NCBI RefSeq assembly: GCF_000016825.1
Contig: NC_009513.1
Location: forward strand, 1,306,001-1,370,000
Direction: 5' to 3'
DNA: 64,000 bases
From: Limosilactobacillus reuteri subsp. reuteri
GTDB taxonomy: Bacteria > Bacillota > Bacilli > Lactobacillales > Lactobacillaceae
Below, piece after piece: positions 28,172-37,807 of the stretch (position 1 is its first letter; each line of letters begins with the position of its first letter). Made by a program: the position numbers and the translations under genes. The notes under the pieces were generated by a model, which searched no databases, was not told where the DNA came from, and saw only the letters and a program-made list of their open reading frames with translations.

Positions 28172-28216
28172 TGTAGTAAGATATTTTTTGTGACAAAAAA
28201 GTAAAGAGGGGCCATT

Positions 28217-28849
28217 ATGGTGATTATTACAGCAGGGATGATTGGTGTCGGTAAAACAACTTTAACTGGGAAGATTGCCGAACACTTACATACAAAAGCA
28301 TTTTTTGAACCAGTCGGAGAAAATCCAGTTTTACCACTGTATTATAAAAATCCAAAACAGTACGGCTTTTTACTCCAAATTTATTTTTTAAACAAGCGTT
28401 TCTCAATGATTAAACAAGCCCTTACTGATGATAACAATGTGCTCGACCGTTCTATTTACGAAGATGCCTTGTTTACACGAGAAAATAACGCCGAGGGAAA
28501 CATCACTGATACTGAATTAGAAGTATACTTAAAGCTTCTCGACAACATGATGAGTGACCTCCAACAGTTACCTAAGCGCGCACCAGATTTAATGGTTTAT
28601 TCTGAAACTGATTTTGAAACCATCTTATACCGAATTAAAAAGCGCGGACGGGATTACGAGCAAATTGATACTAATCCAGAGTTAAAGGATTACTATTACA
28701 AGATGTGGAGTGCCTACAAGCAATGGTACAAGGATTACGATGCTAGTCCAAAAATGAAAATTGATTTAGAGCGTTATGATCTTGAAGATCCTAAGAACGT
28801 TGATGCGGTCTTAGCAATGATTGATGAACGGTTGAAGTCATTACGCTAA
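28217..28849 (+). CDS. Deoxynucleoside kinase
   Basis: 210-aa salvage kinase. P-loop GMIGVGKTT is at residues 7-15, followed by the substrate Glu in AFFEPVGENPVLP, the ERS-like motif VLDRSIYEDALF, and the lid KKRGRDYE. It belongs to the dAdo/dGuo kinase group common as one or two copies in lactobacilli; specificity cannot be set from sequence alone. AGAGGGG lies just before the ATG. Confidence 0.92.
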   Translation: MVIITAGMIGVGKTTLTGKIAEHLHTKAFFEPVGENPVLPLYYKNPKQYGFLLQIYFLNKRFSMIKQALTDDNNVLDRSIYEDALFTRENNAEGNITDTELEVYLKLLDNMMSDLQQLPKRAPDLMVYSETDFETILYRIKKRGRDYEQIDTNPELKDYYYKMWSAYKQWYKDYDASPKMKIDLERYDLEDPKNVDAVLAMIDERLKSLR

Positions 28850-28858
28850 ATAATTGAT

Positions 28859-28897
28859 AAGAGCATGATTAGAGGTTTGCCTTTTAATCATGCTCTT
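28859..28897. terminator. Bidirectional terminator between kinase and muramidase
   Basis: Perfect 13-bp stem AAGAGCATGATTA/TAATCATGCTCTT with an 11-base loop. On the plus strand TCCTTTTC follows; on the minus strand it lies on and after the stop codon of the convergent hydrolase gene. Confidence 0.85.
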
Positions 28898-29930
28898 TCC
28901 TTTTCTTCAACAAACGACGAAACATTTCAATCGTTCCTGCCGTCCCTACTCCACCAAGCAAAGGAACATATTGAGGGATATTAACATCGTTCTTTCGCGC
29001 TTGAACGGGATGTTTGACAACAATTGGCATCGCCTCACTCTCCTCTTTCCTATCTGTCATTGGAATAGGATTAGCCCGTTCATTGCTGGTGTTAACTTGA
29101 TCATCGTATTTAGTAAGTTGGTAAGTATCAATCAGCTGATTTAGCTTCCGATCATACTCGGGATCTGTTGCATATCTTCCGCAAAGTGCCCGCGTAGCTT
29201 CACGATAATTTTTGGTATTTTGACGATGAACTCCTTGATAAAGTGGGGCTTCTAATGTTTGCGCATAATCTCTCAATGCTTCATATTCACTTGCATACTG
29301 GCGAAAATTACTAACGACCTGAAACTTATGTCCTTGTTCGTCATATTCAGTCGTGGGTTGAGCAACTGTTTGCCGGGCAAAATAACCCTTAACCCCAAAA
29401 AGATTATTATTAGGCGCCTTTCCCAACGTACTGCATCCCCAGTCGCTCTCTAAGGCTGCTTGCGCAATAATAAGTGATGGATACAAATCATATTCCCGAC
29501 CAATTTGTTGAGCAGCTGGGGCTATTCGATTAATAAATCGTGCTTGGACTGCGGATGGTTGTTGAGGTTGATAAACCTGCTCATCTTCTTTACCTTCTAG
29601 CAGCTGCCTTTGTTCAGCAGAGTTTTCAGTTGAAGATTGAATAGTTTCATGCTCTGGCGCTTCCTCTGTACCTGTCAAAGCATTATTTTGCTCATTTTCC
29701 TTTGCTTGAGCAGCATTTTCATATTCTGTTAAATAAGCATCAATATATTCTTCATCATGATTAACTAAGGCCTCTTCATCAATCGGCTTTGCACGTTTCA
29801 CATCTTCATTTGCATCAAATTGTGCTTGTTGGATAGCGTCCGCTTTAATCGGTTGCCCATTAAGACTTGTTAAAACAATTAATGCACTCGTAATAGCACG
29901 GCGGTTTAACACAATAAAACACTCCTTCAT
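28884..29930 (-). CDS. Secreted glucosaminidase/muramidase-type cell-wall hydrolase (GH73-like)
   Basis: 348 aa. Signal peptide-like N-terminus (ITSALIVLTSLNG...IKADA), then an acidic low-complexity linker to about residue 125. A LYZ2/GH73-type domain follows: PAAQQIGREYDLYPSLIIAQAALESDWG with catalytic-type Glu, NNLFGVKG, and YASEYEALRDYAQTL. The C-terminus has a polar segment, a short hydrophobic PLLGGVGTAGTIEMF and a basic RRLLKKRK tail, resembling a sorting signal without LPxTG. It probably trims peptidoglycan at the cell surface. Confidence 0.85.
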   Translation of the reverse strand: MKECFIVLNRRAITSALIVLTSLNGQPIKADAIQQAQFDANEDVKRAKPIDEEALVNHDEEYIDAYLTEYENAAQAKENEQNNALTGTEEAPEHETIQSSTENSAEQRQLLEGKEDEQVYQPQQPSAVQARFINRIAPAAQQIGREYDLYPSLIIAQAALESDWGCSTLGKAPNNNLFGVKGYFARQTVAQPTTEYDEQGHKFQVVSNFRQYASEYEALRDYAQTLEAPLYQGVHRQNTKNYREATRALCGRYATDPEYDRKLNQLIDTYQLTKYDDQVNTSNERANPIPMTDRKEESEAMPIVVKHPVQARKNDVNIPQYVPLLGGVGTAGTIEMFRRLLKKRKEHD

Positions 29931-29983
29931 AATGTCCTATAGTATATATACGTGAAAATTATGAATTTGCATTTTTAAACTAG

Positions 29984-30015
29984 AAAAGACTAGAAGAAAA
30001 TTCCCCTAGTCTTTA
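29984..30015 (-). terminator. Terminator of usp
   Basis: Stem AAAGACTAG/CTAGTCTTTT with an AT-rich loop, immediately downstream of the usp stop on the minus strand. Confidence 0.75.
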
Positions 30016-30019
30016 TGCT

Positions 30020-30517
30020 TTACATTTCAGGATATGTCGTTTCCTTAATATCCAACTTTTGATTCTTCAAATTTGTCTTAACAACGGTAACGTCACATGG
30101 TGCTTCACGAATAGTATAAGCAGCCGTTGAACCAACAAGCAGACGACCGACAACATTTAATCCGGTTGCGCCAATAATGATTAAATCAATATCATTTTCT
30201 TTTGGATAACGTTCTGCAAGTTCAACCTTAGCGTTACCAACTTTTACATCAGTTTCAACATCTTTTATTCCAGCAGCTTCTGCTTTTTTCTTGTAGTCAG
30301 CTAATTTCTTTTGCATTGTTTCAATTGCTGAATCATAAATGCTATGACTAACAAAGCCGTATCCACCAGGACCAGTACTTGGATAACGTTCACCATTGAT
30401 AATACTTAATAAGTACAATTTAGCATCATTGGTCTTAGCAGTGTCAACCGCTTTTTCAAAAGCCATATCAGCTTGCTTTGAACCATCAACACCAACAAGA
30501 ATATTTTGATAACTCAT
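30020..30517 (-). CDS. Universal stress protein (UspA family)
   Basis: 165 aa from the ATG at 30517 (MSYQNILVGVDGS), which follows a GAGGTGTC-type SD; the frame extends only 5 codons further. ATP-binding Usp features: VGVDGSKQADMAF at the N-terminus and the G-2x-G-9x-G(S/T) loop GATGLNVVGRLLVGSTAAY. It is a stress-related nucleotide-binding protein of undefined molecular role. Confidence 0.92.
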   Translation of the reverse strand: MSYQNILVGVDGSKQADMAFEKAVDTAKTNDAKLYLLSIINGERYPSTGPGGYGFVSHSIYDSAIETMQKKLADYKKKAEAAGIKDVETDVKVGNAKVELAERYPKENDIDLIIIGATGLNVVGRLLVGSTAAYTIREAPCDVTVVKTNLKNQKLDIKETTYPEM

Positions 30518-30557
30518 TCTTGACACCTCCATTTTGTATCCTTATTTTAGCACAAAA

Positions 30558-31961
30558 TTAATCAGTAACGAGATTATTAATTGCCTCCATGTAAATCGCC
30601 ATCGATGTAATTAAATCTTTAACAGGTTGATATTCATTAGCCTGATGCATTGTATTTGGCGTATGTGGCATTAAAGCACCAAAGGCAACGCCCCGCTTCA
30701 TCAAACGACCATAAGTTCCACCACCAACGACTTCTGGTTTTGCGTCTGTATCTCCAGTTTGGTCAATATAAGCTTGCATCAATGTCTTAACGATTGGATC
30801 ATCTGGATCAACATAATGTGGAGCTTGAGATGGACCTTGTGTAACTTTAATTTGTAATTTGTCGGCAATCGCCTTTACAGTATCCTCTAGCTTATCTGGT
30901 GTCACACCTTTAGGGAAGCGGAAGTTCATGTCAATGTGGCCACCCTTGTCCGCATCAAAGTTTAAAATTCCGGCGTTCATAGTTAATTCACCCATTACCG
31001 GATCAGTGTAAGCACCATTAAAGCCATCCATCCGCGTATCTAAATGAAGATAATCAGCTAAGAATTCAATGAAGCTCTTTGCGCCTCCACCAAAGTCATA
31101 TCGATTTAAGAACTTTGCAAGGTAGGTTGCTGCATTGATTCCCTTTTCTGGTTCCATTCCATGCGCAGCTTTTCCGATGACAGTAATCTTAAGCCCCTTA
31201 TCTGTTGATTCAATATTACCTTCAACCGGGTTTTCTTCAATAAAGTGGCCAAAATCATTAGTAACTTCTTGAGGGTTATCCGTCCGCATGAGGGCAACTG
31301 CTTCCCGCGGTACCATGTTGAAACGTAAGCCAGATTCAAAACTAACTAGTTGTGTTGAGGCATCCCCATTGCCAGCAGGGACATCAAGCAAGAGCGATAC
31401 TTGACCCTTTTCACCGTTAATTACTGGGAATTCCGCATCTGGTGAAAAACCAAATGTTGGGGCTGGCTCAACTTCAAAGTAACGGTGCATTCCAGTCCAG
31501 TTACTTTCTTCATCAGTTCCAACGATAAAACGAACTTTCTTGTTAAACTTTACGCCTTGATCTTTCAAATACTTCAAGGCATAGTAAGCGGCCATTCCAG
31601 GTCCCTTATCATCAGAAGCACCACGACCATATAAGTTGCCATCCTTGATAACTGGGTCAAATGGATCCGTATCCCAACCCTTACCAGCAGGCATTACGTC
31701 AAGATGGGCTAAAATAGCAAGTGTTTCATCGCCTTCACCCCATTCAGCATACCCAACAAGGTTATCGATGTTCTTTACTTTAAAACCGTCTTGTTCTGCC
31801 ATCTCTAAAAATGCTTTTAGCGCTTGCGCAGGACGAGGGCCAAGCGGGTATTCATCTGTTGCCGCCGAATCATCACGGACACTGGGGATCTTCATTAATG
31901 CTACGAGATCATTTAAATAATTTTCTTTTTGCGCCTCTGCGGCTTTCATCCAATCAGTCAA
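30558..31961 (-). CDS. pepV: Dipeptidase PepV (M20 family)
   Basis: Cleaves dipeptides in the cytoplasm using two zinc ions. Metal-ligand segments are LAHLDVMPAGKGW, YGRGASDDKGP and GTDEESNWTG, with GGGTYGR near the C-terminus. I place the start at the TTG at 31961 (L-T-D-W-M-K), because GGAGGG lies 7 bases upstream; that SD is inside the first codons of the longer frame from 31976. About 467 aa, matching lactobacillal PepV. Confidence 0.94.
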   Translation of the reverse strand: MTDWMKAAEAQKENYLNDLVALMKIPSVRDDSAATDEYPLGPRPAQALKAFLEMAEQDGFKVKNIDNLVGYAEWGEGDETLAILAHLDVMPAGKGWDTDPFDPVIKDGNLYGRGASDDKGPGMAAYYALKYLKDQGVKFNKKVRFIVGTDEESNWTGMHRYFEVEPAPTFGFSPDAEFPVINGEKGQVSLLLDVPAGNGDASTQLVSFESGLRFNMVPREAVALMRTDNPQEVTNDFGHFIEENPVEGNIESTDKGLKITVIGKAAHGMEPEKGINAATYLAKFLNRYDFGGGAKSFIEFLADYLHLDTRMDGFNGAYTDPVMGELTMNAGILNFDADKGGHIDMNFRFPKGVTPDKLEDTVKAIADKLQIKVTQGPSQAPHYVDPDDPIVKTLMQAYIDQTGDTDAKPEVVGGGTYGRLMKRGVAFGALMPHTPNTMHQANEYQPVKDLITSMAIYMEAINNLVTD

Positions 31962-32049
31962 GATTAATCCCTCCAAAATATTCTACTTTGACTAATTTTA
32001 ATGATACCATTAAATTGTCTATTAAATAAAATAATAAGGAGTCTTAACT

Positions 32050-32910
32050 GTGAAAAAACTTACTGACCAAATCTTAAAGGATGTTATTACTCCCCGTCCT
32101 GAAAACAGTTTTAAAGGTACTTTTGGGAAAGTTACTCTTATCGGCGGCAATCGTAATTTTGGTGGCGCAATCATCATGGCATCAACCGCGGCCGTCTGTG
32201 CTGGTGCTGGGCTTGTAACAACTGCTACTGATGAAATCAACGCTAGTGCCCTCCATGCGCAGTTGCCAGAAGCAATGTTCGCTGATTTTACTGATGATGC
32301 CCTAGTCGCTGACCTTACCCAAGCTGCTACCAGTGTGGTCGTTGGGCCAGGCCTCGGAAATGATGGAACAAGTTTACGAATTTTGAAAAATGTTTTTGCT
32401 CATACGACCGAGAAACAAAATGTGATCATTGATGGATCTGCAATTACTCTTATGGCGATGGAAAAGCTTGAACAGCCACAAGGAAATATCATTTATACTC
32501 CACATGAAATGGAATGGCAACGACTCTCTGGAATCAAGATTGGCGATCAAACTGAAGATAAGAACAAGGCAGCTCAAGAAAAACTCGGTGCTACCGTTGT
32601 CTTAAAGAAGCACCACACAGAAATTTATACTGATGACCAAGTATATCAGTTGCCAATCGGTACCCCCGCCCAAGCAGTTGGTGGAATGGGTGATACTCTT
32701 GCCGGGATGGTGGGAGGCTTCACTGCTGAATTTAATGAAAAGGCAGATAAGGCCGTCCTCGCTGCAGTTTATGCGCACAGTGCGATTGCGGAAAAGATCG
32801 CCGAAAGCCAGTATATCGTTCTCCCTCACCAAATTAGTCGTGCTCTCCCAGCCTTCATGAAAAAGATGGAAGGGATGGATGAAGACCACCATATTGGATT
32901 TTTGAATTAA
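32050..32910 (+). CDS. nnrD: ADP/ATP-dependent NAD(P)H-hydrate dehydratase
   Basis: Metabolite-repair enzyme of the YjeF C-terminal kinase fold, 286 aa. GKVTLIGGNRNFGGA at the N-terminus, GPGLGND, TPHEMEWQRLSG and the nucleotide loop GGMGDTLAGMVGG. The epimerase half (NnrE) is not fused here. GTG start with AAGGAG 8 bases upstream. Divergent from pepV. Confidence 0.93.
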   Translation: MKKLTDQILKDVITPRPENSFKGTFGKVTLIGGNRNFGGAIIMASTAAVCAGAGLVTTATDEINASALHAQLPEAMFADFTDDALVADLTQAATSVVVGPGLGNDGTSLRILKNVFAHTTEKQNVIIDGSAITLMAMEKLEQPQGNIIYTPHEMEWQRLSGIKIGDQTEDKNKAAQEKLGATVVLKKHHTEIYTDDQVYQLPIGTPAQAVGGMGDTLAGMVGGFTAEFNEKADKAVLAAVYAHSAIAEKIAESQYIVLPHQISRALPAFMKKMEGMDEDHHIGFLN

Positions 32911-32925
32911 GAATTTAAGGATATT

Positions 32926-32964
32926 AAAAAGGTTCAGAGCAAATCCTCACTCTGAACCTTTTTG
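32926..32964. terminator. Bidirectional terminator between nnrD and ytgP
   Basis: Stem AAAAAGGTTCAGAG / CTCTGAACCTTTTT with a short loop. A and T runs on either side serve both converging genes. Confidence 0.9.
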
Positions 32965-32973
32965 TGTGCATTG

Positions 32974-34623
32974 TTATTTAATGTGTAAAATCGTTCGTAA
33001 TCTTGCTACTCGTGGTCCCAATAGCTGGTCGGCTAATCGTGACTTTAAGCAGAGATAGAGATAAATTCCTGCTCCGACTATTACTCCCGGAATCAAGGAG
33101 AAGAAAGCAGTGTAGCGCCCATATGGACTAACAAAATGGCCAATGATTAACATTACAATCTTTGTCCCAGCAAACATCACTAAGGAGTAAGCTAAAATCT
33201 GGTTAGTTGGCAGGGCCATCTTATCAAAACGTAGGTGGAATTCCATATTAAAGGAATGCAAGATCAAATAGTTAATCACAAACATTGAAATCCCAGTTGA
33301 AACCAGTGGTCCTAATCCTTCAAAGATCCAAATACATGGGAACTGGAGGATAAATTTAATTACGATTCCGATGGCTAAGAACATCATCATCTTCTTATTC
33401 TCAGAAATTCCCTGCATCATTGCTGCGGCTACAGTATACAAGCCTAACATGATCGAAATGTAAGCTGCAAATTGCAGTACTACGACCCCTGCCGCATCAT
33501 AACGGTAAAAGACGGTGTAGATTTGCTGAGCAACCGCGGATAATCCAAGAGCTGCCGGAATCATCACAAAATAGAATAACAAGAGAACGTTTTGAATCTG
33601 TTTTCGCATATCCTCTTGATCGTTCTGAGCCCGGGCTGTCGCAAGCAACGGAATAACTGTTGCAGCTAATGCAGAAGCTAATGAAATAACAATCATGTAA
33701 AGCTTATTGGCATTAAACGCGAATAAGGCATAAGTAACATCCATCTGGTACTTAGTAAAGTGACCAACTAATGGCATCATCCGCTTAAAAGTGTATTGGT
33801 CAATTAATTGGAAAATCGTTACCCCTGATTCAATAATGATGAACGGAATTGACTGATAAATAATCTTAAAAATTAATGTTTGGGTTGAAACTTCAGTATT
33901 TATTTCACCATGTGCCACCAAGTCATTCATTTCACGTTGATGACGCATCCAGGCAATTCCCAAGACAATTACTGCACCAATTGCCCCGATAAAGGCCGCA
34001 AAGGTTGATTGGGAAACGGCGCTAACCCAATTACCATTTTGAATCTTCATGATGAAATAAGTAGCCGCCAGCATATAAATAACTCGGAAAAGCTGTTCAA
34101 CAAATTGCGAAATTGCTGATGGTGCCATCCAGTTATATCCTTGTAAAAATCCTCGGGTAATCGACATCCCTGGGATAATCAAAATAGCCCAAGCTAACGA
34201 GCGGATAACCGGAATCATATTTGGATCTCCGTTATCCATTAAACGAGCCCCAAACATCATCACTGTCGTACAAATTACACCCATTGCCATTGCAACGTAC
34301 ATTCCAGAATGATACAGTCGGCGACTAACGCCATACTGGTTTATTCCGTTATAATGCGCGACCATTTTAGAAATTGCAGAAGGAATTCCCGCCGTTGCAA
34401 TCACTAAAAACATATTATAAATATTGTACCCTTGAGCATATAAGGCATTCGCTTCATTACTGTAAGCTCCTAACCATGTAACCCATGGAATAATGTACAG
34501 CGCCCCTAAGATCCGCGAAGTAATACTACCAGCTGTCATCCAAGCTGATCCTGTAATCATTTTTGTTCGCGAATCTTTTTTAACTGCGGTGCTGCTCAAA
34601 TCATTTACTTTATTTTCTTCCAT
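32974..34623 (-). CDS. ytgP: Polysaccharide/lipid II flippase family protein (YtgP/MurJ-like)
   Basis: MATE-like MOP-superfamily transporter with 14 predicted membrane segments, about 549 aa. The N-terminal ITGSAWMTAGSITSRILGALYIIPW and the TAGIPSAISKMVA motif are typical of YtgP/SpoVB proteins. YtgP is the lipid II flippase of Bacillus (MurJ equivalent). I use the ATG at 34623; a TTG at 34635 is an alternative. Confidence 0.88.
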   Translation of the reverse strand: MEENKVNDLSSTAVKKDSRTKMITGSAWMTAGSITSRILGALYIIPWVTWLGAYSNEANALYAQGYNIYNMFLVIATAGIPSAISKMVAHYNGINQYGVSRRLYHSGMYVAMAMGVICTTVMMFGARLMDNGDPNMIPVIRSLAWAILIIPGMSITRGFLQGYNWMAPSAISQFVEQLFRVIYMLAATYFIMKIQNGNWVSAVSQSTFAAFIGAIGAVIVLGIAWMRHQREMNDLVAHGEINTEVSTQTLIFKIIYQSIPFIIIESGVTIFQLIDQYTFKRMMPLVGHFTKYQMDVTYALFAFNANKLYMIVISLASALAATVIPLLATARAQNDQEDMRKQIQNVLLLFYFVMIPAALGLSAVAQQIYTVFYRYDAAGVVVLQFAAYISIMLGLYTVAAAMMQGISENKKMMMFLAIGIVIKFILQFPCIWIFEGLGPLVSTGISMFVINYLILHSFNMEFHLRFDKMALPTNQILAYSLVMFAGTKIVMLIIGHFVSPYGRYTAFFSLIPGVIVGAGIYLYLCLKSRLADQLLGPRVARLRTILHIK

Positions 34624-34737
34624 GATTTGTTGCAATCCTACCTTTTTTATTTTAATCGAGTTTACACAATCTTAATCATTTTATCGTGAATAAAAAGCTG
34701 GTGCAATTCGATTTACCGTTTTTAATATTTCTTTAAC

Positions 34738-35001
34738 CTAGTATTGTTCCAAATCAACAGTTACCATTTTAATGATTTGATCTGGATGTTGTTGCTTTAA
34801 CGTCTCTAATGAGCTTACGGCTGGGGCATCTTCAAAGTGGCCGAGTTTATCATTAAGGGTAATCGCTAAGCCCAATTTAGCAAAATCCATCGCCTCATCC
34901 ATTGTTTTCCCCTGAGTAAATGCTTCCGGCAAATCTGGAAAATCAACTTGAATTTCATTATCTTTCGGGGTAAAAATTGCTGGATAACTCACTATTTCCA
35001 T
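34738..35001 (-). CDS. HicB-like (partial RNase H fold) antitoxin-type protein, orphan
   Basis: 87 aa. YPAIFTPKDNEIQVDFPDLPEAFTQGKTMDEAMDFAKLGLAI is the HicB/UPF0150 N-terminal domain. The DNA-binding C-terminal domain is short or absent. No HicA-like toxin ORF of about 60 aa is present on either side, so it appears to be a solitary member, which is frequent in Firmicutes. It is downstream of leuS on the same strand, separated by a hairpin. Confidence 0.78.
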   Translation of the reverse strand: MEIVSYPAIFTPKDNEIQVDFPDLPEAFTQGKTMDEAMDFAKLGLAITLNDKLGHFEDAPAVSSLETLKQQHPDQIIKMVTVDLEQY

Positions 35002-35021
35002 AATTTATATCTCCTCAAATA

Positions 35022-35055
35022 AAAAGAAGCAGGAAAACATAGATTCCCTGCCCTT
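35022..35055 (-). terminator. Terminator of leuS
   Basis: Stem GGGCAGGGAA / TTTTCCTGCTTC with a 7-base loop and a T5 tail on the minus strand, between the leuS stop and the hicB-like start. Confidence 0.75.
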
Positions 35056-35065
35056 TATTAATTTA

Positions 35066-37486
35066 CTATTTTGCAACGATGTTAACGATCTTGTTAGGGA
35101 CAACAATGACTTTTTTAATATCCTTGCCATCAGTAAACTTCTTAACATGTTCGTTTGCTAAAGCAAGTTGTTGTGCTTCATCGCGGTCAGTATCCTTGGC
35201 CATCTTAATCTTAGCCCGTACCTTACCGTTAACCTGAACGATCATTTCAACTTCATCTTCAACTAAAGCTTTTGGATCGTAAGTTGGCCATGGTTGGTAA
35301 GTGATTGTATCACTCTCACCAAATTGACTCCAGAGTTCTTCAGCCATGTGCGGCATGATTGGTGCAATCATCTTTACAAAGCCTTTCATGTATTCAACTG
35401 GTAAATCATCAACCTTGTAGGCTTCGTTTACAAAGACCATCAATTGAGAAATAGCCGTATTGAAGTGCATCCGTTCGTAGTCTTCGGTAACCTTCTTAAC
35501 AGTTTGATTGTAAACCTTGGTAAGCTTACCATCATTGAAAGTGGATACCCGGTCACGGAGGTGGTTATTATCATCCATCAACAACCGCCATACACGTTGA
35601 ACCCACTTATTAGCACCATGAAGTCCTTTTTCATCCCAAGGTACCGATTCTTCAAGTGGTCCCATGAACATTTCGTAAAGACGTAAAGTATCAGCCCCAT
35701 ATTGGTCAACAATGTCATCAGGGTTAACAACATTACCTTTGGACTTCGACATCTTTTCATGGTTTGAACCAAGAATCATCCCCTGGTTAACAAGCTTCAT
35801 GAATGGTTCTTTAGTTGGTACGAGACCGAGGTCATAAAGAACCTTATGCCAGAATCGAGCATAGAGCAAGTGAAGAACAGCGTGTTCAGCTCCACCAACA
35901 TAGAGATCAACTGGTGACCAGTAATCCAGGGCTTCTTTTGAGGCAAATTCCTCGTCATTATGAGGATCAGTGTACCGAAGCCAGTACCATGATGAACCAG
36001 CCCATTGTGGCATGGTGTTAGTCTCACGAAGACCATGACGACCATTTTCGTCATAAACGTTAACCCAATCTTCAACATTTGCTAATGGACTTTCACCAGT
36101 TCCTGATGGTTCAATGTTATCAGTCTTTGGCAATTCAAGTGGAAGTTCATCTTCTGGAACTAATGAGGTTGTCCCATCATCCCAGTGGATAACTGGAATT
36201 GGTTCACCCCAGTAACGTTGCCGACTGAAGATCCAGTCACGAAGACGGTAGTTAACCTTCTTGTGCCCAGCATCGTGTTCTTCAAGCCAATCGATCATCT
36301 TTTGCTTTGCATCAGCAATGTTTAAACCATCAAGGAAGCCAGAATTAATGTGTTTACCATCGCCATCAAAAGCACCTTCTGAAATATCTGCACCTTCAAT
36401 AATAGGCTTGATTGGCAAGTTAAACTTAGTAGCAAAGTCATAATCCCGTTGATCACCGGAAGGAACAGCCATTACTGCTCCGGTTCCGTAAGAGGCAAGC
36501 ACGTAATCACTGATCCAAATTGGCAGTTTTTCACCGTTAACTGGATTAATGACGTAAGAACCAGTAAATACCCCGGTCTTATCCTTATTTAAATCAGTCC
36601 GTTCAAGGTCAGACCGCCGTGATGCTTCTTCCTTGTACTTTTCAACTTCCGCCTTGTGTTCTGGCGTCGTCAATTGATCTACTAATTCTTGTTCGGGAGC
36701 AAGAACAACATAAGAAGCACCAAAGAGCGTATCTGCCCGCGTCGTAAATACTTCAATCTTAGTATCTTCATCCCCCACAACTGGGAAAAATACTGAAGCA
36801 CCTTCTGAACGACCGATCCAGTTACGTTGCATTTCCTTAACGCTTTCTGGCCAGTCAACAAGGTCAAGGTCATCAATCAAACGGTCCGCATAAGCAGTAA
36901 TCTTTAAAACCCATTGACGCATTGGCTTACGGTAGACGGGGTAACCACCACGTTTAGTCTTGCCGTCTTCAACCTCTTCGTTGGCAACAACTGTTCCACC
37001 CATAAAATCAGGGGCCCAGTTAACCATAATTTCACTTTCGTAAGCAAGCCCCTTCTTGTAGAGCTGTTCAAAAATCCATTGAGTCCACTTGTAGAACTTA
37101 GGATCAGTCGTATTTACTTCGCGGTCCCAGTCATATGAGAACCCAAGTGATTGGATTTGGTCACGGAAATGGTCAATATTTTTGTTCGTAAAGTCCTTAG
37201 GGTTGTGGCCGGTCTTTAATGCATATTGTTCGGCTGGTAAACCGAATGCATCCCACCCCATTGGATGTAATACATTAAATCCTTGCATCCGTTTCATCCG
37301 TGACATTACATCCGTAGCGGTATAACCTTCTGGGTGACCAACGTGGAGTCCTTGACCAGATGGATATGGGAACATGTCTAGTGCATAGTATTTCTTTTGG
37401 TCCTTATTAAGGTCGGCCTTGAAAGTCTCATTCTTCTTCCAAAACTTTTGCCACTTTTTTTCAATCGTCTTATGATCGTAAGCCAT
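35066..37486 (-). CDS. leuS: Leucyl-tRNA synthetase
   Basis: 806 aa. HIGH region [17 protein letters not shown] near residue 40, CP1 editing domain in the middle ([13 protein letters not shown]), and KMSKSKGN in the C-terminal third, followed by the anticodon-binding domain. All class I motifs are intact. Expression is controlled by a T-box leader with a Leu specifier. Confidence 0.98.
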   Translation of the reverse strand: MAYDHKTIEKKWQKFWKKNETFKADLNKDQKKYYALDMFPYPSGQGLHVGHPEGYTATDVMSRMKRMQGFNVLHPMGWDAFGLPAEQYALKTGHNPKDFTNKNIDHFRDQIQSLGFSYDWDREVNTTDPKFYKWTQWIFEQLYKKGLAYESEIMVNWAPDFMGGTVVANEEVEDGKTKRGGYPVYRKPMRQWVLKITAYADRLIDDLDLVDWPESVKEMQRNWIGRSEGASVFFPVVGDEDTKIEVFTTRADTLFGASYVVLAPEQELVDQLTTPEHKAEVEKYKEEASRRSDLERTDLNKDKTGVFTGSYVINPVNGEKLPIWISDYVLASYGTGAVMAVPSGDQRDYDFATKFNLPIKPIIEGADISEGAFDGDGKHINSGFLDGLNIADAKQKMIDWLEEHDAGHKKVNYRLRDWIFSRQRYWGEPIPVIHWDDGTTSLVPEDELPLELPKTDNIEPSGTGESPLANVEDWVNVYDENGRHGLRETNTMPQWAGSSWYWLRYTDPHNDEEFASKEALDYWSPVDLYVGGAEHAVLHLLYARFWHKVLYDLGLVPTKEPFMKLVNQGMILGSNHEKMSKSKGNVVNPDDIVDQYGADTLRLYEMFMGPLEESVPWDEKGLHGANKWVQRVWRLLMDDNNHLRDRVSTFNDGKLTKVYNQTVKKVTEDYERMHFNTAISQLMVFVNEAYKVDDLPVEYMKGFVKMIAPIMPHMAEELWSQFGESDTITYQPWPTYDPKALVEDEVEMIVQVNGKVRAKIKMAKDTDRDEAQQLALANEHVKKFTDGKDIKKVIVVPNKIVNIVAK

Positions 37487-37524
37487 ATTTTCTACTCCTT
37501 ATTCTGATTTTGATGATCGTAATA

Positions 37525-37745
37525 AAAAAGTCCCGTAGAAATCAATCTACGAGACGAAATAACTCCGCGGTACCACCCGTTTTCCATGGAATCCATGGCG
37601 CTTAAGACCTTAACGCGGTAAACGTCATTACCTACTAAAATTCAGTAATAATCACATTTAGATGAGTTCGTAAATGACCAGTCTCCTGTTCACACCACCA
37701 CAGGATCTCTGCTGACCTCGTCAAATACTACTATTTCTATTACGA
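37525..37745 (-). promoter_or_regulatory. T-box riboswitch of leuS
   Basis: The T-box core GGGTGGTACCGCGG reads on the minus strand at plus 37564-37577. The specifier loop contains GAACTCATC, giving codon CTC (plus 37664-37666), matching leucine. The terminator stem GTCTCGTAGAT/ATTTCTACGGGAC with a T6 tail is at about 37525-37555. An antiterminator can form with the T-box bases. Confidence 0.95.
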
Positions 37746-37807
37746 TCAAATATTTAACGCTTATTTTAACAACCACTGTTAATGATTGCAAGTGTGTAAC
37801 TAAATTA

